Origin: Canna indica
Taxonomy: Eukaryota; Streptophyta; Magnoliopsida; Zingiberales; Cannaceae
Direction: 5' to 3'
DNA length: 64,000 bases
Assembly (NCBI GenBank): GCA_034359265.1
Contig: CP136892.1
Span: forward strand, 9,844,501-9,908,500
Shown: positions 34,101 to 48,200 of the stretch, piece by piece
Numbering within the stretch: position 1 is the stretch's first letter
Layout of the letters: the number at the start of each line of letters is the position of its first letter
Program-made: the position numbers and the translations under genes
Notes under the pieces: model-generated
Databases searched by the model: none
What the model was told of the DNA's origin: nothing
The model's input: the letters and a program-made list of their open reading frames with translations, nothing else

Positions 34101-37100
34101 TGATCATATCATATTTACTTTAAGGTAGTCTATTTTATCTTTTGACTTATACAGGAGATAGAACACTAGTCTCAACTCTCAAGAAGATGAACAGTTAAGC
34201 AAAAAATTGAATCAAAATGGCACCACGTACAGAAATTTGTTATCATACTGATTCCTGGTTTAGTAGTCAATCATTTCATTGAAATCAAAACAAACCAGTA
34301 GACTATTTGCAATTTCAAAAAGTATACAAATGTGAGATACATACCACATTGACTGTGCGAGGAACACGCGTCAAAGCAACATTTACGTAACCGGTGTCAT
34401 TATTATAGGTTGAGTTGTACCATATATTTAGATTAAGAGCATTTTCATTGGAGTTCAAGAAGTCATAGGCTGCAAGAGAATGAATTAGCTAGTATGAGAA
34501 GCCAGGTTCACCACACAAAATTAATAAAACAAAATAAAATAAGACCTAACCACTTTAAAAATATCACCTGCGATGAACTCATTTATCTTCCTTTCCAAAT
34601 TTCCTTGTCGGTAACCCTTAAACAAGTCATCATTTATAAGTGACGAATTATCACGCCACAAAGTCAACCCTTGAACACACTTTAATTCTGTTCCGTTAGG
34701 AAGATTAAACATTCAGAACATGACATTTGTATTTTGGATAAAAGCTGCAAAGTGATATTAGAAGCATGCAGAAGGTAAAATTCGTAGCCAGTGTGCTTTT
34801 GTGCATCATCAAGTTTATGAAAAATATAGAATCAGTTGGTCTAGTTCCAAAATGACTTTCGTAGGTTGTCATAATTCTGGCGTTAACAAACAGATGCCTG
34901 TAAAAGATTGTGTAGGTGATTTTTTTTTCAAACCATACCTCCATCATTGGTAGCTTAAACAGTAATGAATTACGCAGCATATCAATATTGCCTTGATGTT
35001 TAATTCTCCTAAAGTTAATTGATCTCTAATTTCTATGTCATTTTCGTGTGTGGACCAAAGAAAAAAACATTACTTGAAAACATCAAATATTTGATATTTT
35101 GATCTGCACTTAAACTGAAACTTGGGGTTCAATAATGTTACCATGAATATGTTTTAAGAGAGATTGAACCAAATAAAGTCCAACAATTCCAAAGAATAAA
35201 ATGAATCTCATTGTGCAAAAAAATCTGCGCACCCTATCACAAACAACGAAATTCAGGTTGTGCAAACTACTTATTGAAGATGCTTGCATTCATATCATTG
35301 GAGGAGCAAGTAAATCAATTTGGTCTTTTCCTGTGCATGAAGATAATAGAATAATGTTATAATTTATTAAGTTGTTGGAATGGACTAGGGAGGTTGACAA
35401 TATGTTGATCATCAGTACTCACCAAATACTAAAGTTAGACACATCAATCTGAATTTTCTGTATATCACCTCAATAGTTCTAAGCCTGTTCATGACTTTCT
35501 TATTTAATATTTTTAAAAAGTCAGAAATCATGCAAGAAATACGCAAGGAGATGAAGCGATCAAGGCACAATGAACATCATGTTTATCCAAAATTCAGTGT
35601 TGTTATACTATTCTTCTCTTACTCGCAGAAGAGAGGGCAAAGTAGAACTTCAGTATACTTATGGTTATTGAGATCAATTAAGTTGAGATGCCAAAATACC
35701 ATTAAAAATTACTCTTGAGAATATAAATTGCAGCATAAAAGAGTAAATTCCAATATTCCATATTAAGGTTTAAAATCTCGGTCGGTACGGTACGGTAAGT
35801 CCGGTATTTACCGGTTTTTTAGGTTTCCGGTATACGATATACCCGGTATTTGAAAAAACCGGGTATATTGTGTATACCGGACGGTATATGGCGGTATATG
35901 GCGGTATACCGCCCGGTATGGGCGGTATATGGCGGTATACCGCCCGGTATGGGCGGTATATGGCGGTATAGCGCCCGGTATGGGCGGTATATGGTGGTAT
36001 GTCACGAAAAAAAAAAAACCCAGCCGGTATGCATTTTCATACCGGTCCGTACCGTGTGTCGGTACGGTACGGTACCGGTATCGGTACCGAGATTTTAAAC
36101 CATGTTCCATATAAGAAATGGAACTATAAATTGATACAAGGAAAATAAGTTAGTAAAACTAATTGGCTCTGTGCATAGGCAAAAAAAGATCCTACCCATC
36201 TGAATTTGTTTGTTGGAATTTTTAAAGGAAATTTGACTTGTGTCATTTGATTCACACTGTGGTTGGATCACATACAAGGGACGATCGGAGATGAATGCAG
36301 GTTCAATGAACTGTGTATCCCCACTTGGTGCGTCAGTCCCCTGGAAAAATCCAAAAAGAGGGAGTTGAGCCTCTATTTTTTAATGATATGTAAGTATGTA
36401 ACATTAAACTAAGCAAACGGTGGCTTTCTAACTCTTACAAGCATAGAATTGGACAAAATGCTGAGATAATCCGAGAGATCCGATGAGGAAGAAGAGCTCA
36501 TCAACAGACTCTGCCCCAGACCTATAAACGAATGGACAAATTTTAATAACCATTTATGATGACTTTCGAACAAACATATGGCATGCAAAAAAATAAAAAT
36601 AAAAATGGATCCCATACTTTGCGCGAAGGACCGGTTGCCGCCAGTGAGGAGCACCGCCGCTGGGCAGGATTGTGAGGCCTTGCAGGACTCGTTGGGCAAG
36701 CCGTCGGAGGGATAGAAATCGGTCCTCGCGGCACGGTACTCGGGCCGAGGAGCTTGGAAGAGCGCCGGCCACTGTGGGGGACTCGGGATAGGGCACGCTG
36801 AGACCTGGTCGAGCGACGAGAACTCGAGGCCGCAGACCCCATTTTGGCACCCACATTTATACTTGTCCTTGTCGAGCTCGTTGTTGACGACCTGCTGGAT
36901 TAGAAGGATCACCACGCAGAGAAAGATTGGGAAGGCGACGATCCCAATGTTGGTCTTCAGGTTCCGCTTCTGCTCAATTTTTTTTATGCGAACAGATCAG
37001 CGTTCACAATACAGTATATCTACTTGTATGAATCCACCAAGAATTTGCTCAAGAGCATTAAGAGATTCGAGAATACAAAGATGAATGATTGGTTAGAGGA

Positions 37101-37190
37101 AGGAGGAACCTGAAAGGTGAGGTTCTTGCGGAGGAGAGCATTGGCTTGGGTGGAAAAGCTGGCAGGGGCACGGGAGGAAGAGGACTCCAT
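28108..37190 (-). CDS. ABCA-family half-size transporter (ABCA3-12 subgroup)
   Basis: Exons, in transcription order: 37190-37110, 36969-36618, 36521-36439, 36340-36196, 34687-34568, 34469-34345, 33059-32901, 32577-32415, 32332-32207, 32092-32009, 31858-31494, 31003-30803, 30058-29949, 29854-29770, 29123-28995, 28920-28815, 28659-28571, 28407-28108. All junctions are GT-AG with matching phases. The product is 940 aa, close to Arabidopsis ABCA7-type length. A stop codon lies directly before the ATG. Layout: one N-terminal membrane span (about 29-50), a large lumenal loop, a cluster of spans (about 330-560), then one nucleotide-binding domain. Walker A is GPNGAGKT (656-663), signature SGGMK (758-762), Walker B YMDEP, switch His 813. 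All catalytic motifs are intact. Such half-transporters dimerise in membranes and are linked to lipid or fatty-acid export; the substrate here is unknown. Introns 4 and 12 hold small transposons. Confidence 0.93.
30228..30689. mobile_element. GGTATACCG-rich inverted-repeat element in ABCA intron 12
   Basis: The ends carry TTTAAAATCTCG on the left and CGAGATTTTAAAC on the right. The interior repeats CCGCCCGGTATGGGCGG and its complement, so it can fold on itself. There is no ORF of its own. The same family occurs at 35,767-36,100. Confidence 0.75.
35767..36100. mobile_element. GGTATACCG-rich inverted-repeat element in ABCA intron 4
   Basis: Its perfect 14-bp terminal inverted repeats are GTTTAAAATCTCGG. 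The core consists of about three tandem units of GGCGGTATACCGCCCGGTAT. It is related to 30,228-30,689 but shorter, and no clear target duplication was found. Confidence 0.8.
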
Positions 37191-37227
37191 CTAGTAATCC
37201 TCTCTCCCTCTGTCTCTGCTGCTGGCA

Positions 37228-37262
37228 GCTGCTGCTTCTTCTTCTTCTTCTTCTTCTTCTTC
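37228..37262. repeat. TTC/GAA microsatellite in the ABCA leader
   Basis: About nine TTC units lie about 40 bp upstream of the minus-strand ATG, so the transcript would carry a GAA repeat in its 5' leader. Confidence 0.85.
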
Positions 37263-38395
37263 TGTTGCTTTATCTCTTGATTAATTAAGGAAAGTTTGTC
37301 AATGAAAACTGTGGTGGCGATTAGGGAAAGATCGAGATGCTTTATAACGCAACTCCGACAAGGAAATTTTTGGCAACTTTGAATTAGATAGTTAGGGGGA
37401 AGGAAACAAGGAATGAAGAATGGATATGACGCATACTATTTTTTAAAAATAAATTCATATTTACCCATAATAAAAAATATTTTATTTTAAACTACTTAAA
37501 AATAATCTCAAAATGAAAGAAATAAAAAAATCATTTTGAGAAATACCTTATGTGGCAAAATAGGGAAACCTTATTTTAAACATACAAAATTGTCAAAATG
37601 TGGCATAATATTTGGAAGTATTAGGCTTTTCACTATTCATCTGCAGGTCATTCATCCCGATGATCTCGTCCACATTTCAAATAATATCTAAATTTGAAGG
37701 GCTAAACTGAAATGTTCCTTCTTTATTAATTTTCCAAGTGGTAGTTTCAATGCCACGTGTCCCACAGATTTGTTCCTTGTGCCGTGTACTTTTGTACTTT
37801 GACAAGGATAAGAATAAATTAAAAGAAAAAGGTTACTTAAATCTTAGGTCAACTACACACGACGACATATCACAAATTTCGAGGAGAAAAGTCAATATGT
37901 GTAATTAATTAAGCTGCGGGGATCTTCCAAGAAAATTCGGCCAAGTTTTTGCTCAAAAATAAAGAAGCATCACCAAATTGCTCTCATTATTATTTTTAAT
38001 TATTAGTAGAATTGTAAGGCAAAATTTCCATATAAAGTGATTTGTTTATGTTGGACCAGCAGTAACTTGGTCGCCAAGCATTGAATGTCTTATGCACGAT
38101 CTCATCATCATTACAAGTCAAATTACGAATTCAATCCTACATATATAATACGCATGTTTTTTTTTGCATACCACGTTTTTTTTTTGTATCGTAATTATGT
38201 CCATATATACATCTATGACTCAATAATACAAAATATTGTCAATCCTAATTAAAATATATCATTACAACACACAATAAGATAGACAAGACGTGTAAAAGAA
38301 CAAAGAGCTAATAGAGAGGTCAACGCTACATTAATTCACATGCTAACCTATGTCTACGTACGCGTGAAAACATAACCAAGTTTGAATAAGTGTCA

Positions 38396-38490
<95 letters not shown>
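38396..38490. repeat. (ATT)n microsatellite, about 31 units
   Basis: This is an uninterrupted ATT repeat of about 95 bp. Confidence 0.98.
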
Positions 38491-38491
<1 letters not shown>

Positions 38492-41059
38492 AGATAATAA
38501 ATCATAATAAATGATCATATTAAAGATCGAATTTTAAATTTCTAAGTAACTTATAACATATTGCACCAACTGTGCTATCCACCGTTGGCGTCACATTCAT
38601 TAGCTTAACTTCTTACATAGATGTATCATTAATAATTACTTTGATATTTAATTGATTTCGTCCACACGTTGTTCAACTACTTGCTAGATCAATTGCTAAT
38701 ATGTGAGAATTAATTAGCTTCTTCTCCGGGGACTCTTAAAAATATTTTGACGCTTAAGTAAAAAAATTCAGGTGATGTATAGATTGAATTGAAATTGATT
38801 GTATACCTAATATGCATCGTGTCTGTATATACTAAATATCTTAGGGCAATGATGTCTCCCTGAATCTTGCGAGGATATATATGTTTAGAATAGATTGATG
38901 TCAATTTTGAATACTTTAGGTTCATTACTGAAGAATCACTAGTAATTAATGAGGACGCAAGTTCTTTGTATGGACGAATGAAACCCTTGAGCTGAGTAGT
39001 GTTCTGACTCAACTTAAATCTTGGTTCATGAGTGTGAACGCTTCTGGGCCTAATCCAGACGAACCCAAAGTGCTATATATATATATGAGCGAGTACAAAA
39101 TTTGATTGAGGTGCCATCCCTTGTCACTAAGCAACGATACGGTGGTCATTAATTATTTTCTTATTGATACTTTATATTAATTGCAACGGGTGTTTTTATA
39201 CGATATATTTAGTGGTTCATCCTAAAATAATATCTAGGGGCGCTTTTTTATATATATATTTTTGGAAACTTATTTTAAAAAGTGATTCATTTTTATAAGT
39301 TTAACAAAATTTAACCAATAGAATAGTTTTTTGGACAAAAAATATCCTCATTAAATCATTAATTAATACCTGACTCATATGATGAAAATATGTTTGTTTC
39401 AACAACACATCCATGTGTCGACAACCTAGGACAATCCGTCCATATGCCAATAAAATAATAGACAAAGACAACACACCCCGCATTAGATGTCAACAACTCA
39501 TGAGTCATTGCAACGACGTTGGTGGCCATTGTTGATTATCACATATAGTAGCCAGTGTTAGGATAATCCAGAAACACTCTTCTATATATCAACAACAACA
39601 AGGAACAAATTAAGATAACACACCTTATTTTGGATGTCGACAATCTAGGACAACCCGGAATAATCCGTTCAGTGTGTCAACAACTCGGGACAACTCGTCG
39701 ATGGAGTCAACAATCTGGGACAAAGACAAAACGCGTTGCACTATATATGTTTATGTTGCTTGTGTGATTTATGTTCGTGCTACGTATCACTTATAAGGAA
39801 AATGAGAATATGATTCATGTCAAAGATGATTGCAGGATATCAAAGATGAATCAATGAAATCACGATGCACGATTGCACGTTGATTAGTGAGAATAGAGGG
39901 TGAGAGAGTGGCGAGGGGCCATCTCCGGTGGTGAATCCGACGAAGAGAAGGAGACAGATGAGCAAATGATCACAGAAGAGAAAAAGAAGATAAAGTGAAA
40001 GATATTTTTATTCATTCATATAATATTTGACTAAAAGTTACACCGTAGATAATTTTTTAAAATATTTATCTTAAAAGAATCAGCGCATGCAATCTCATCT
40101 AATATCTAATTGCACACAATTCCCAAAGTAAAAAAAAAAGAAAAAAAAGAAGAAAAAGAAGATGCAATGCAATTTAACAATTGCGTGTCTCTTCGTCAAT
40201 TTCTTCTTAATTTCCAGGTAATTGTAAACGAGTCATCAGCTTGATTTAATTTGAATCTGTAATTATATTTCAGTCACGTTACGACTTTGAATACTGCTCG
40301 GAGTAGTTTACAGTGACGCGGTATATTTGCGTCTACAAGTCAGATTCCTACTCTTCCCTGCAACTTCAAATGAAGGGTCTGACTTGCATTTCTGTCAAAT
40401 TAAATCGCACACAAACATATAATTAATTGAATTCATTAACCAATTAATTCTCTGAACAAACACTCCTGGTTAATTTTTTGTCTGAGCTTACAAGGCGACA
40501 AACAAATCTTTGTCAGCATTAATTCTTACATATGTTAAATTTTTTGTCTTTCTTGCAATGTTAAATTCACAAGGGGCAGAACAGAACCCATGCATTGGTA
40601 TTTGATTCCTAATTCATTCGCTTAGTGGTGAAGAAATCAAACACGCAAGTAAGAGGAGAACGTGGTAGTGGGTGTCAACATCCTTTTTATATATACTAAT
40701 TATATTCAAAGGTAAAGAACAATGTGCTCAACGCAAGCACGTTGACTTTGAGAGAGTTGACCTGCGCCACAGTTGAGAGTTAATTTGAACGAGACGTTGC
40801 CGATGACTGCTTTTTTAAGAAAATTATACCTTTCTCCCTTTTTAGTGGACAAATAATATACATGTATATATTCAATATTTACTACTTATTTGCTCCGTAG
40901 AACAGAGTACAGAATATATGATAAGATATGTATTTTTATTTTAACGTATGAATTAGAAAAAAATAAAACTTAAAGAATATAAAACCCATATTATATTCAA
41001 TAAATATTTAACTTAAAAATCCTATTCAGTTTTACCTTTCATTTGTTATCGATCATATC

Positions 41060-41650
41060 TAGGAGCGTTCATTGGGTCGGGTCGAGTCTACCAATCGGGT
41101 CGGGTCGGGTAATCGAGTCGGGTTGGGTAATTGGGCTGAGTTGGGTTCAATTTATTCAAACCCGACCATAATCAAGTTGGGCCTCAGGTTTCAATATTTG
41201 AAATTTGATGACCCGAGATCCAACCCGATTATCTGATTATTTATTTATTTTTAATTTTTAAAAATACATTTAACAAAATTAATTAAAAAAACCCCGTTGT
41301 GAAGACACGACCTGCGTCTTCCCTTCTCGAAGTATTACGTTCAACTTTAATGAAAGTTTCAAAATCGCGACCGTGGCCCACATGGTGTTACCAGGCGGCC
41401 GCCATGTCTTCGGGAAGACACGGCCACGCGGAGCCGCATCTACCCACATGTCTCGACACACACACAATTAATTTCTTGTTATTTTTTTTACAAAAATTAT
41501 ATTTATTTTTTAAATGGGTACCCATCTACTTAACTCGACCAAACTCAATTTAGGGTGGGTCGGGTTCAAATTTTTTTATCTTCAAACCCAACCCGACCAA
41601 GTTAAAATCGATTTTTTCATCAAACTCGACCCGACTCGTGAATAGTCTTA
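41060..41650. mobile_element. Degenerate GGGTCGGG-type small element
   Basis: The left side has TAGGAGCGTTCATTGGGTCGGG and the right side CTCGACCCGACTCGTGAATAG, inverted relatives of each other and similar to the ends of hAT-type elements elsewhere in the window. The centre includes a GC-rich island (about 41,290-41,460). No clear target duplication. Confidence 0.5.
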
Positions 41651-42240
41651 ATGCTATTCAATTCAATCCAATCTAATAAAGCAAGTAAACTATTAATGTG
41701 TATATTCGAGAAAATACATTGTTGAATCAAATAAAATATCACTATAAATTTTCATTAATATTATATATATGGATCCATTGATTTGTTACTAATTTTTTTA
41801 ATTATTAGTAATCCTATTATAATATGGATAAATTAGTATAGCAAGCCTGTATATTCCTAATAAATTAAAAATCAATATAAAATTATCGAAATAATAATTT
41901 AGGTTAGTGTTTATGGTTAAATATAAACTATTAAAGTAATGATATATATACTTGGTGCAATAAATAAATTGAAATTTAATTTTAAAAATAAATTAAAAGA
42001 GGACTAAATTGAAAACCCCATTAATTCATGGGGATTACATTGAAATTCTGCCATTTATTATTTTTTTAGCGGATGAGTTGCGGGGAAATTTCAAATTGGT
42101 CCAAAAGAGTTAATGAAATATGAATTGGACCTATATATATATGGCTTCCATGATAACTTCCTTCAAAGCCTTGTCCTCGTCCCTTTCGCCCTCCCCCAAA
42201 GTCCCCAAGTCCGAACGAAGAGCTTCTTCTTCTGTCCGCG

Positions 42241-45200
42241 ATGGAGCTCAAGAGCGGGCTTCCCCTTGCGGCGCAGCAGTACGAAGCGCTGCTGAGGAAG
42301 AACGTTATCCTGACGTGGCGCCACAAGAAATCGGCTGCCCTCCAGCTGTTCTCTTCCCTTTTCTTCATCTTCCTCATCTTCTGCATCGACAAGGCTGTCA
42401 AGTCTCGCTTTTCCTCCACTACCGCCTACAGCAACGTCCGTGACCCTAAGCCGATTGTTGAACCCCCCATTCCCCCCTGCGAGGACAAGTTCTTCATCAA
42501 CACTCCATGCTACGACTTCCTCTGGAGCGGCAACGGCAGCACCCGCGTCGCCTCTATCGTCTCCGCCATAATGAGGAACAACCCTGGCCGGAAGATTCCC
42601 GGTGAAAAGGTCAGTACTTTCCTCATCCTCACTTGGTTTCCAACTCCCAAGGATCAGGAAAGGGACTTCTTTTTGAAATAGATACTCGTCAATGGTGTTC
42701 TTCTTGGTCTTTTTGAAATCAATAATTTATAGTGGGCAAGTCAATTGTTTCATTGAAAAAAAAGTGCTATTGAATTTCGTAAGTTCGATCGAATAAACTA
42801 GACAATCTACCGTCGGATTTTTCTTTTATCAATTTCTTCCCCCTCCTTCCCAATAGCTGATTAACATTTGATGTTCCCAATCCTGTAAGAGTAAATTTCA
42901 GGACTTAAGATGTGGCGTTGTTGTAGTTGATTGATGAACCATATTCCAAAGTTTGAACATTGATCATTCTAGTGTTGGAAATTTTATGTTATAATGTTCA
43001 TGCCCAGTTGAGTTGAGAAATGAATGAAGGGGTTGCTTTTCGTGGTAAAAATTGCAAAGTGTTGTAGTCAATGTGACGAAAGGCTCGACTGCATTGTTAC
43101 AGCTTTCTGAAGAGTAAAGGTTTGAACAGTTACGAGCTATTATGCACTGTTACAGCTGCAAAGACTATCCCTGTTTCATCTCTCCATAGTTACATCCAGC
43201 ATGTATGGTTTTCATCTTCTCAAGCAACAGATATTTGTAGCTAAGCTTTTCCAAATTTATTTTTGATCTGAGTTCTGTAGGTGTTGTTAGCTTGCAACTG
43301 TTGAATACACTATCAACTCACTTGAAGGAAATGTTAATTTAATTACAAATTCATATAATTTGTTCATATTTCCTGCTACATCTGAAATAAGTGATTTTCC
43401 TCATGGTCATCACAGGTTAAATCTTTTAGCACTCCTCGTGAAGTTGATGCATGGCTTGAAAGTAATCCTATGCGATGCCCTGGTGCCTTGCATTTTGTGG
43501 AGAGAAATTCCACAGTCATAAGCTATGGGATCCAGACTAACTCCACTCCTGTAGCTAAAAGAGGAACTTATGAAGACCCTACTTTCAAATTTCAAATTCC
43601 ACTTCAAGTTGCTGCAGAGCGAGAAATTTCTAGGTCCTTGCTTGGAGGTGTGTACGGCAGATATTTCTATTTTTTGATGTTTGAATGTTTGATGAGTCAT
43701 GCCTAGTAGTTACAGGATGATCAATAACCAACTCTATCAAATTCAGGATGGTTTACATAATTTGGTAGCTAAAATTTATTAATCAATTATAGCAAACTGT
43801 AATAAGATAGTGAATATTCACATGAGTCATGACGAACTCATTTATATACTTTCACTTGATAAAAAAAACTTAGTGATATCCAATGTGGATTTGGACTTAC
43901 CTGGTACTTTGATTGATGGAGAAGGAATTGTGAGAGCTAGTATTTCCTTTACCAGGAGGAGGAAGCTTATTAGTTCTCTAGAGGTTAGTGTGAAGTGTGA
44001 ACCCAAAAATGGTAGGTAGAACCTATGGATCAGGGATTCAGAAAACTTGTACCAGACATCATATTTTGCTTATTTTTTGTGTGTAGGACTACAATGAGTT
44101 AAGCCAATGGTGGTTAATAAGAACATTGAGTGACTGAATTGAGCCTGATAAGATGATGCAATGTGAATGTTATCTTCTCCAAGATGACCTACACTAACTG
44201 TACAGAAAGACAGATTGGGTTGGGATGGACGTGGGTACGATGATTTTTGCAGCCCGATTTTTTTTGCATGCTTAATATATGAAGGAAAAGGCCAGGCTAA
44301 CAGGAACGTATGCTTGAGTCTAGCGTGACACAAGCGGGTAATGCTCCAGGTTGATCTGTTGGGTCAGATTCATTAGCAATTTCAGGATGTATTGTGACTC
44401 CTAACCTTAGTAGAACCTGTTTGTATCGATTCTAAGCAGTTAGCTAATCAACATAAGTAATACTTCCTTTGTTTTTGTTTCACATTTTTCTTACCTTTCT
44501 CTGAAATCCTCTTGTGATAAAACCTAATATCCAGGAACGTGATTTACGGCATATTCAAAGTGCCAAAAACAGTATGCTGCCATTAACTTCTTAATGTTTA
44601 TCCTTGATGCTTTGACTGGCCTGTTTGTCATTGTTCACTAATTTTAGTATCTAGTTTATGTAACGCTGTTTCTGTTAATTCACTATTTTTTCTTTTCTTC
44701 AGATCCCAACTTTAGCTGGGTTGTGAGTTTTAAGGAATTTGCTCACCCAGCCACAGAAACCTTTTCTGCTGTTGGTAGTGCAGGACCGACCTTTTTTCTT
44801 GCAATTGCTATGTTTGGTTTTGTGTTTCAGATTAGTTCTTTGGTTACAGAAAAAGAACTTAAACTTCGTCAGGTGATAATATATTCTCAGTATGATCATG
44901 AATTATCTTTTATGAATATTTCTGCCTGTAAGTACAATATAATGATTCTGAGATTTTGGGCATATGCAGGCTATGTCCATAATGGGCTTGTACGATTCTG
45001 CTTATTGGTTCTCTTGGTTTACATGGGAAGCTTTTCTGACACTGTTGGCAGCACTTTTCACAGTGCTATTTGGCATGATGTTTCAGTTCAACTTTTTCAA
45101 GCATAATAGCTTTGCTATTCTGTTTCTCTTATTCTTCCTCTTCCAACTTAATATGGTAATTACATCTAAGCAGTAATATTCTATCTTTTTCACTTATGAA

Positions 45201-48200
45201 TGCTATATGTAAGAAAATTGGTTAGGCTAGTTTTCTTTTTGAGTTGTCTTTTGAATTTTTTCCTTATGCCACATGGAATGCCAATATTCATGGTGTCTTA
45301 ATATATGACCTTTTTGCAGCTAAGCTTTGCTTTCATGATATCAGCCTTTGTTAGCAAGTCGTCATCAGCCACTACTGTTGGGTTCTCAATATTCATCATA
45401 GGTTTTCTTACTCAGGTAAAAGTTCCCATATGATCATAAGATTGAAAATGCTGGCAGTTCCTCAAATTGACAGATGAACTAACATATTTTATCACAACAG
45501 CTTGTTACAACCTTTGGGTTTCCATACGACAACGACTTCTCAAAAATATATAGAGCAATCTGGTCTCTATTTCCCCCTAATCTTCTCGCCAAAGCTCTTG
45601 ATTTGCTTGGCAATGCAACAGCTACCAATGAAGATGAAGGAATTAGTTGGCAAAGGCGTGGAAAATGCACTACACATGAACCAGATTGTGTGATAACAAT
45701 CGTATGCTCAGAACTCATTCTCAGAAAATTTGCCCCAGCAATCTACTTTACATTATCCACAATCTGACACTGTGCTTATTAACAGGAAGATATCTATCAA
45801 TGGCTTATATCAACATTCCTTTTGTGGTTTCTTTTGGCTATTTACTTTGACAATATTATTCCAAACTCATATGGCGTGAGAAAATCCATTTTTTATTTTT
45901 TGAGTCCCTCGTATTGGACTGGAAAAGATGGGAACAGGGTGGTAGGTAAGAACACAATTTCCAGATTTGGAAATCAGTTTGTTTCATTTCTAGTATGAAT
46001 TCATAGGACTCTCTAATATGTGTGCCACTTATCATAGAGGGTAGTCTCTGCAGCTGCTATGGTTCAATCCCACCATTGGATGATGCTACTCCAAATGATG
46101 AGGATGTCCTTGCAGAGGAAACTGCTGTGAAGCAACAAGCTGCTGTTGGTAATATTGATCCAGATGTTGCAGTTCAAATACGTGGCCTAACAAAAACATA
46201 TCCTGGCACTACTAAAATTGGTTGTTGCAAATGCCAAAGGTCTTCACCATATCATGCTGTCAAGGTGCTTGAGCTTTTGTCCTTTCAACTTGACACTTTG
46301 CTCTAGGACTTCTCCATATCATGAATGTTCTTCTTGAACATTTATTAATAGAAAATTGACATCTTCAGGGAATATGGGTTAATCTTGCTAAAGATCAACT
46401 GTTTTGCCTTCTTGGACCCAATGGAGCTGGGAAGACTACTGTGATCAATTGTCTTACTGGAATTACACCAATCACAGAAGGAGATGGTGGAAACATCATT
46501 TTTCTTGTATTTCATTTGTAGATTACAAAGATCACGATACTAACTCATATTCCTTGCAGCATTGATTTATGGATACTCTGCTCGTAGTTCAGCTGGTATG
46601 TCAAATATTCGAAGGATGATAGGAGTTTGTCCCCAGGTATGCTTCAGTTTCCTTCACCGTCAGTTTTGTCAGATCGTTACATACTTTTACTGTATGGAAT
46701 AGTAACTGATTGCCTACTGATTTGTGATACTTCTCAATTTGGCAGTTTGATATCCTATGGGATGAATTATCTGCCCAAGAACACTTGCACCTATTTGCTA
46801 GTATTAAAGGTTTGCCTCCATCTACTATAAAATCGGTAGGTGCTCAAGACCCTTCTGATTTCATCCTTAACTATAAAATATCTATAATCACCATTGCTGA
46901 TAGATACATGTACTTCTGAAATGAATTTCTTTGCGTCCAATACATCAATCCTTTCTCCTCCATGTGCGCTTCCAATTGCACACAAAAATGAAATCTCTAC
47001 ATCAAGAGTTGGTATACTTCTAATAAATTGATTGCATAGAATAACTTCGAATAATTAAAATTTAATTATTTAAACCAAGTTTTCTGACATAGGATAAATT
47101 GATGCTTCAATTAACATACAAAGTGTATCTTACCATACATTTTTTTTATAACAATATCTTACCATATATTATGATGATGCAGGTAGCTGAAAGGTCATTA
47201 ACTGAGGTAAAACTTACTAGTGCTGCTCGTGTTAGATCTGGAAGCTATAGTGGAGGGATGAAACGTCGGTTGAGTGTTGCAATAGCTCTTATTGGAGATC
47301 CAAAAATGGTCTTTTTGGACGAGCCAGTATGTGATTATTGGATCTTTGTTTCTCTGATAGCCATGTGTTTCTTATCACGAATTTTTATACTTTAGGCCCT
47401 ATTTGGCACACCATATAAGGCATTACTCCATTACAGGATAGACTTATACAATCATGCTTTACATGGTGTTTGGACCATCACATTGTATCATATAGCTTAT
47501 ACGGCGTTAGGGTCTTATACGACTATTGACGTATAATTTTATATGCAATGGAAACATTGAATAAGGGGCTTATAGAAAAACAATAAACACAGACAAAAAA
47601 ACTAAATCTCTTCCTTCCATATTTGAATTTGAAGTATATGACAATTTGGTTATTATGTTTGTGTTATTTTTTATTGTTCTTTTTTTAATTAATGATAAGT
47701 TATAATTCAAAAATGTTGAAAAAAATGCATGGATTTTCACTTTTGTAATAGTTAAAAAAAGTTATTTTCATTGAGAAAATAATGAGGGAATATTTGCTTA
47801 AGGACATTTTGTCCACAAAAAATCATATATATAGTAGTGCATGAAAGATATTATAGGATAGATATTATTGTATCGGGTCGTCTGATGCAGCAAAGACAGA
47901 ATTAGTCCTTATCCTATCATGCCTTACCTTATTAGGTTTTATCTTATACAGTGCACTAAATGGGGCCTCATTTTCCTAAATGATTTTAGTTTTATGTATT
48001 CTTTTAATCTTACAAACAATTGAATGCCTGCATGCACTGGCCATCAAGGTCTTATTTATAGTGCTATAATTTGCAGAAATTAGTTCCAGAAATCCTTCAA
48101 CTAAAGTTAGACAAAAGTTTCAAAAAATATAATACTCCTCCTCATTCTTAAACATGGATACCTTTCATGTAGCTAGCCCTGAATAGTTGGGCTTATTCTC

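Larger units (their letters stand above)
37263..42240. other. Intergenic region between the divergent ABCA genes
   Basis: About 5 kb of AT-rich sequence holds the promoters of both ABCA genes. I see no credible gene in it. Recognisable contents are an ATT microsatellite (38,396-38,490), repeated CAACAATC/CAACTCGG-like words at about 39,560-39,720, and a GGGTCGGG-rich element at 41,060-41,650. Short ORFs here are likely chance. Confidence 0.6.

Noticed and set aside
36543..36856. ORFs of about 100 aa overlapping ABCA exon 2
   Set aside because: They are alternative frames of a GC-rich real exon whose correct frame is supported by splicing and protein similarity.
42066..42443. ORFs of 60-117 aa over ABCA2 exon 1
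   Set aside because: They are shadows of the GC-rich first exon; the 42,241 frame continues in phase through 16 exons.
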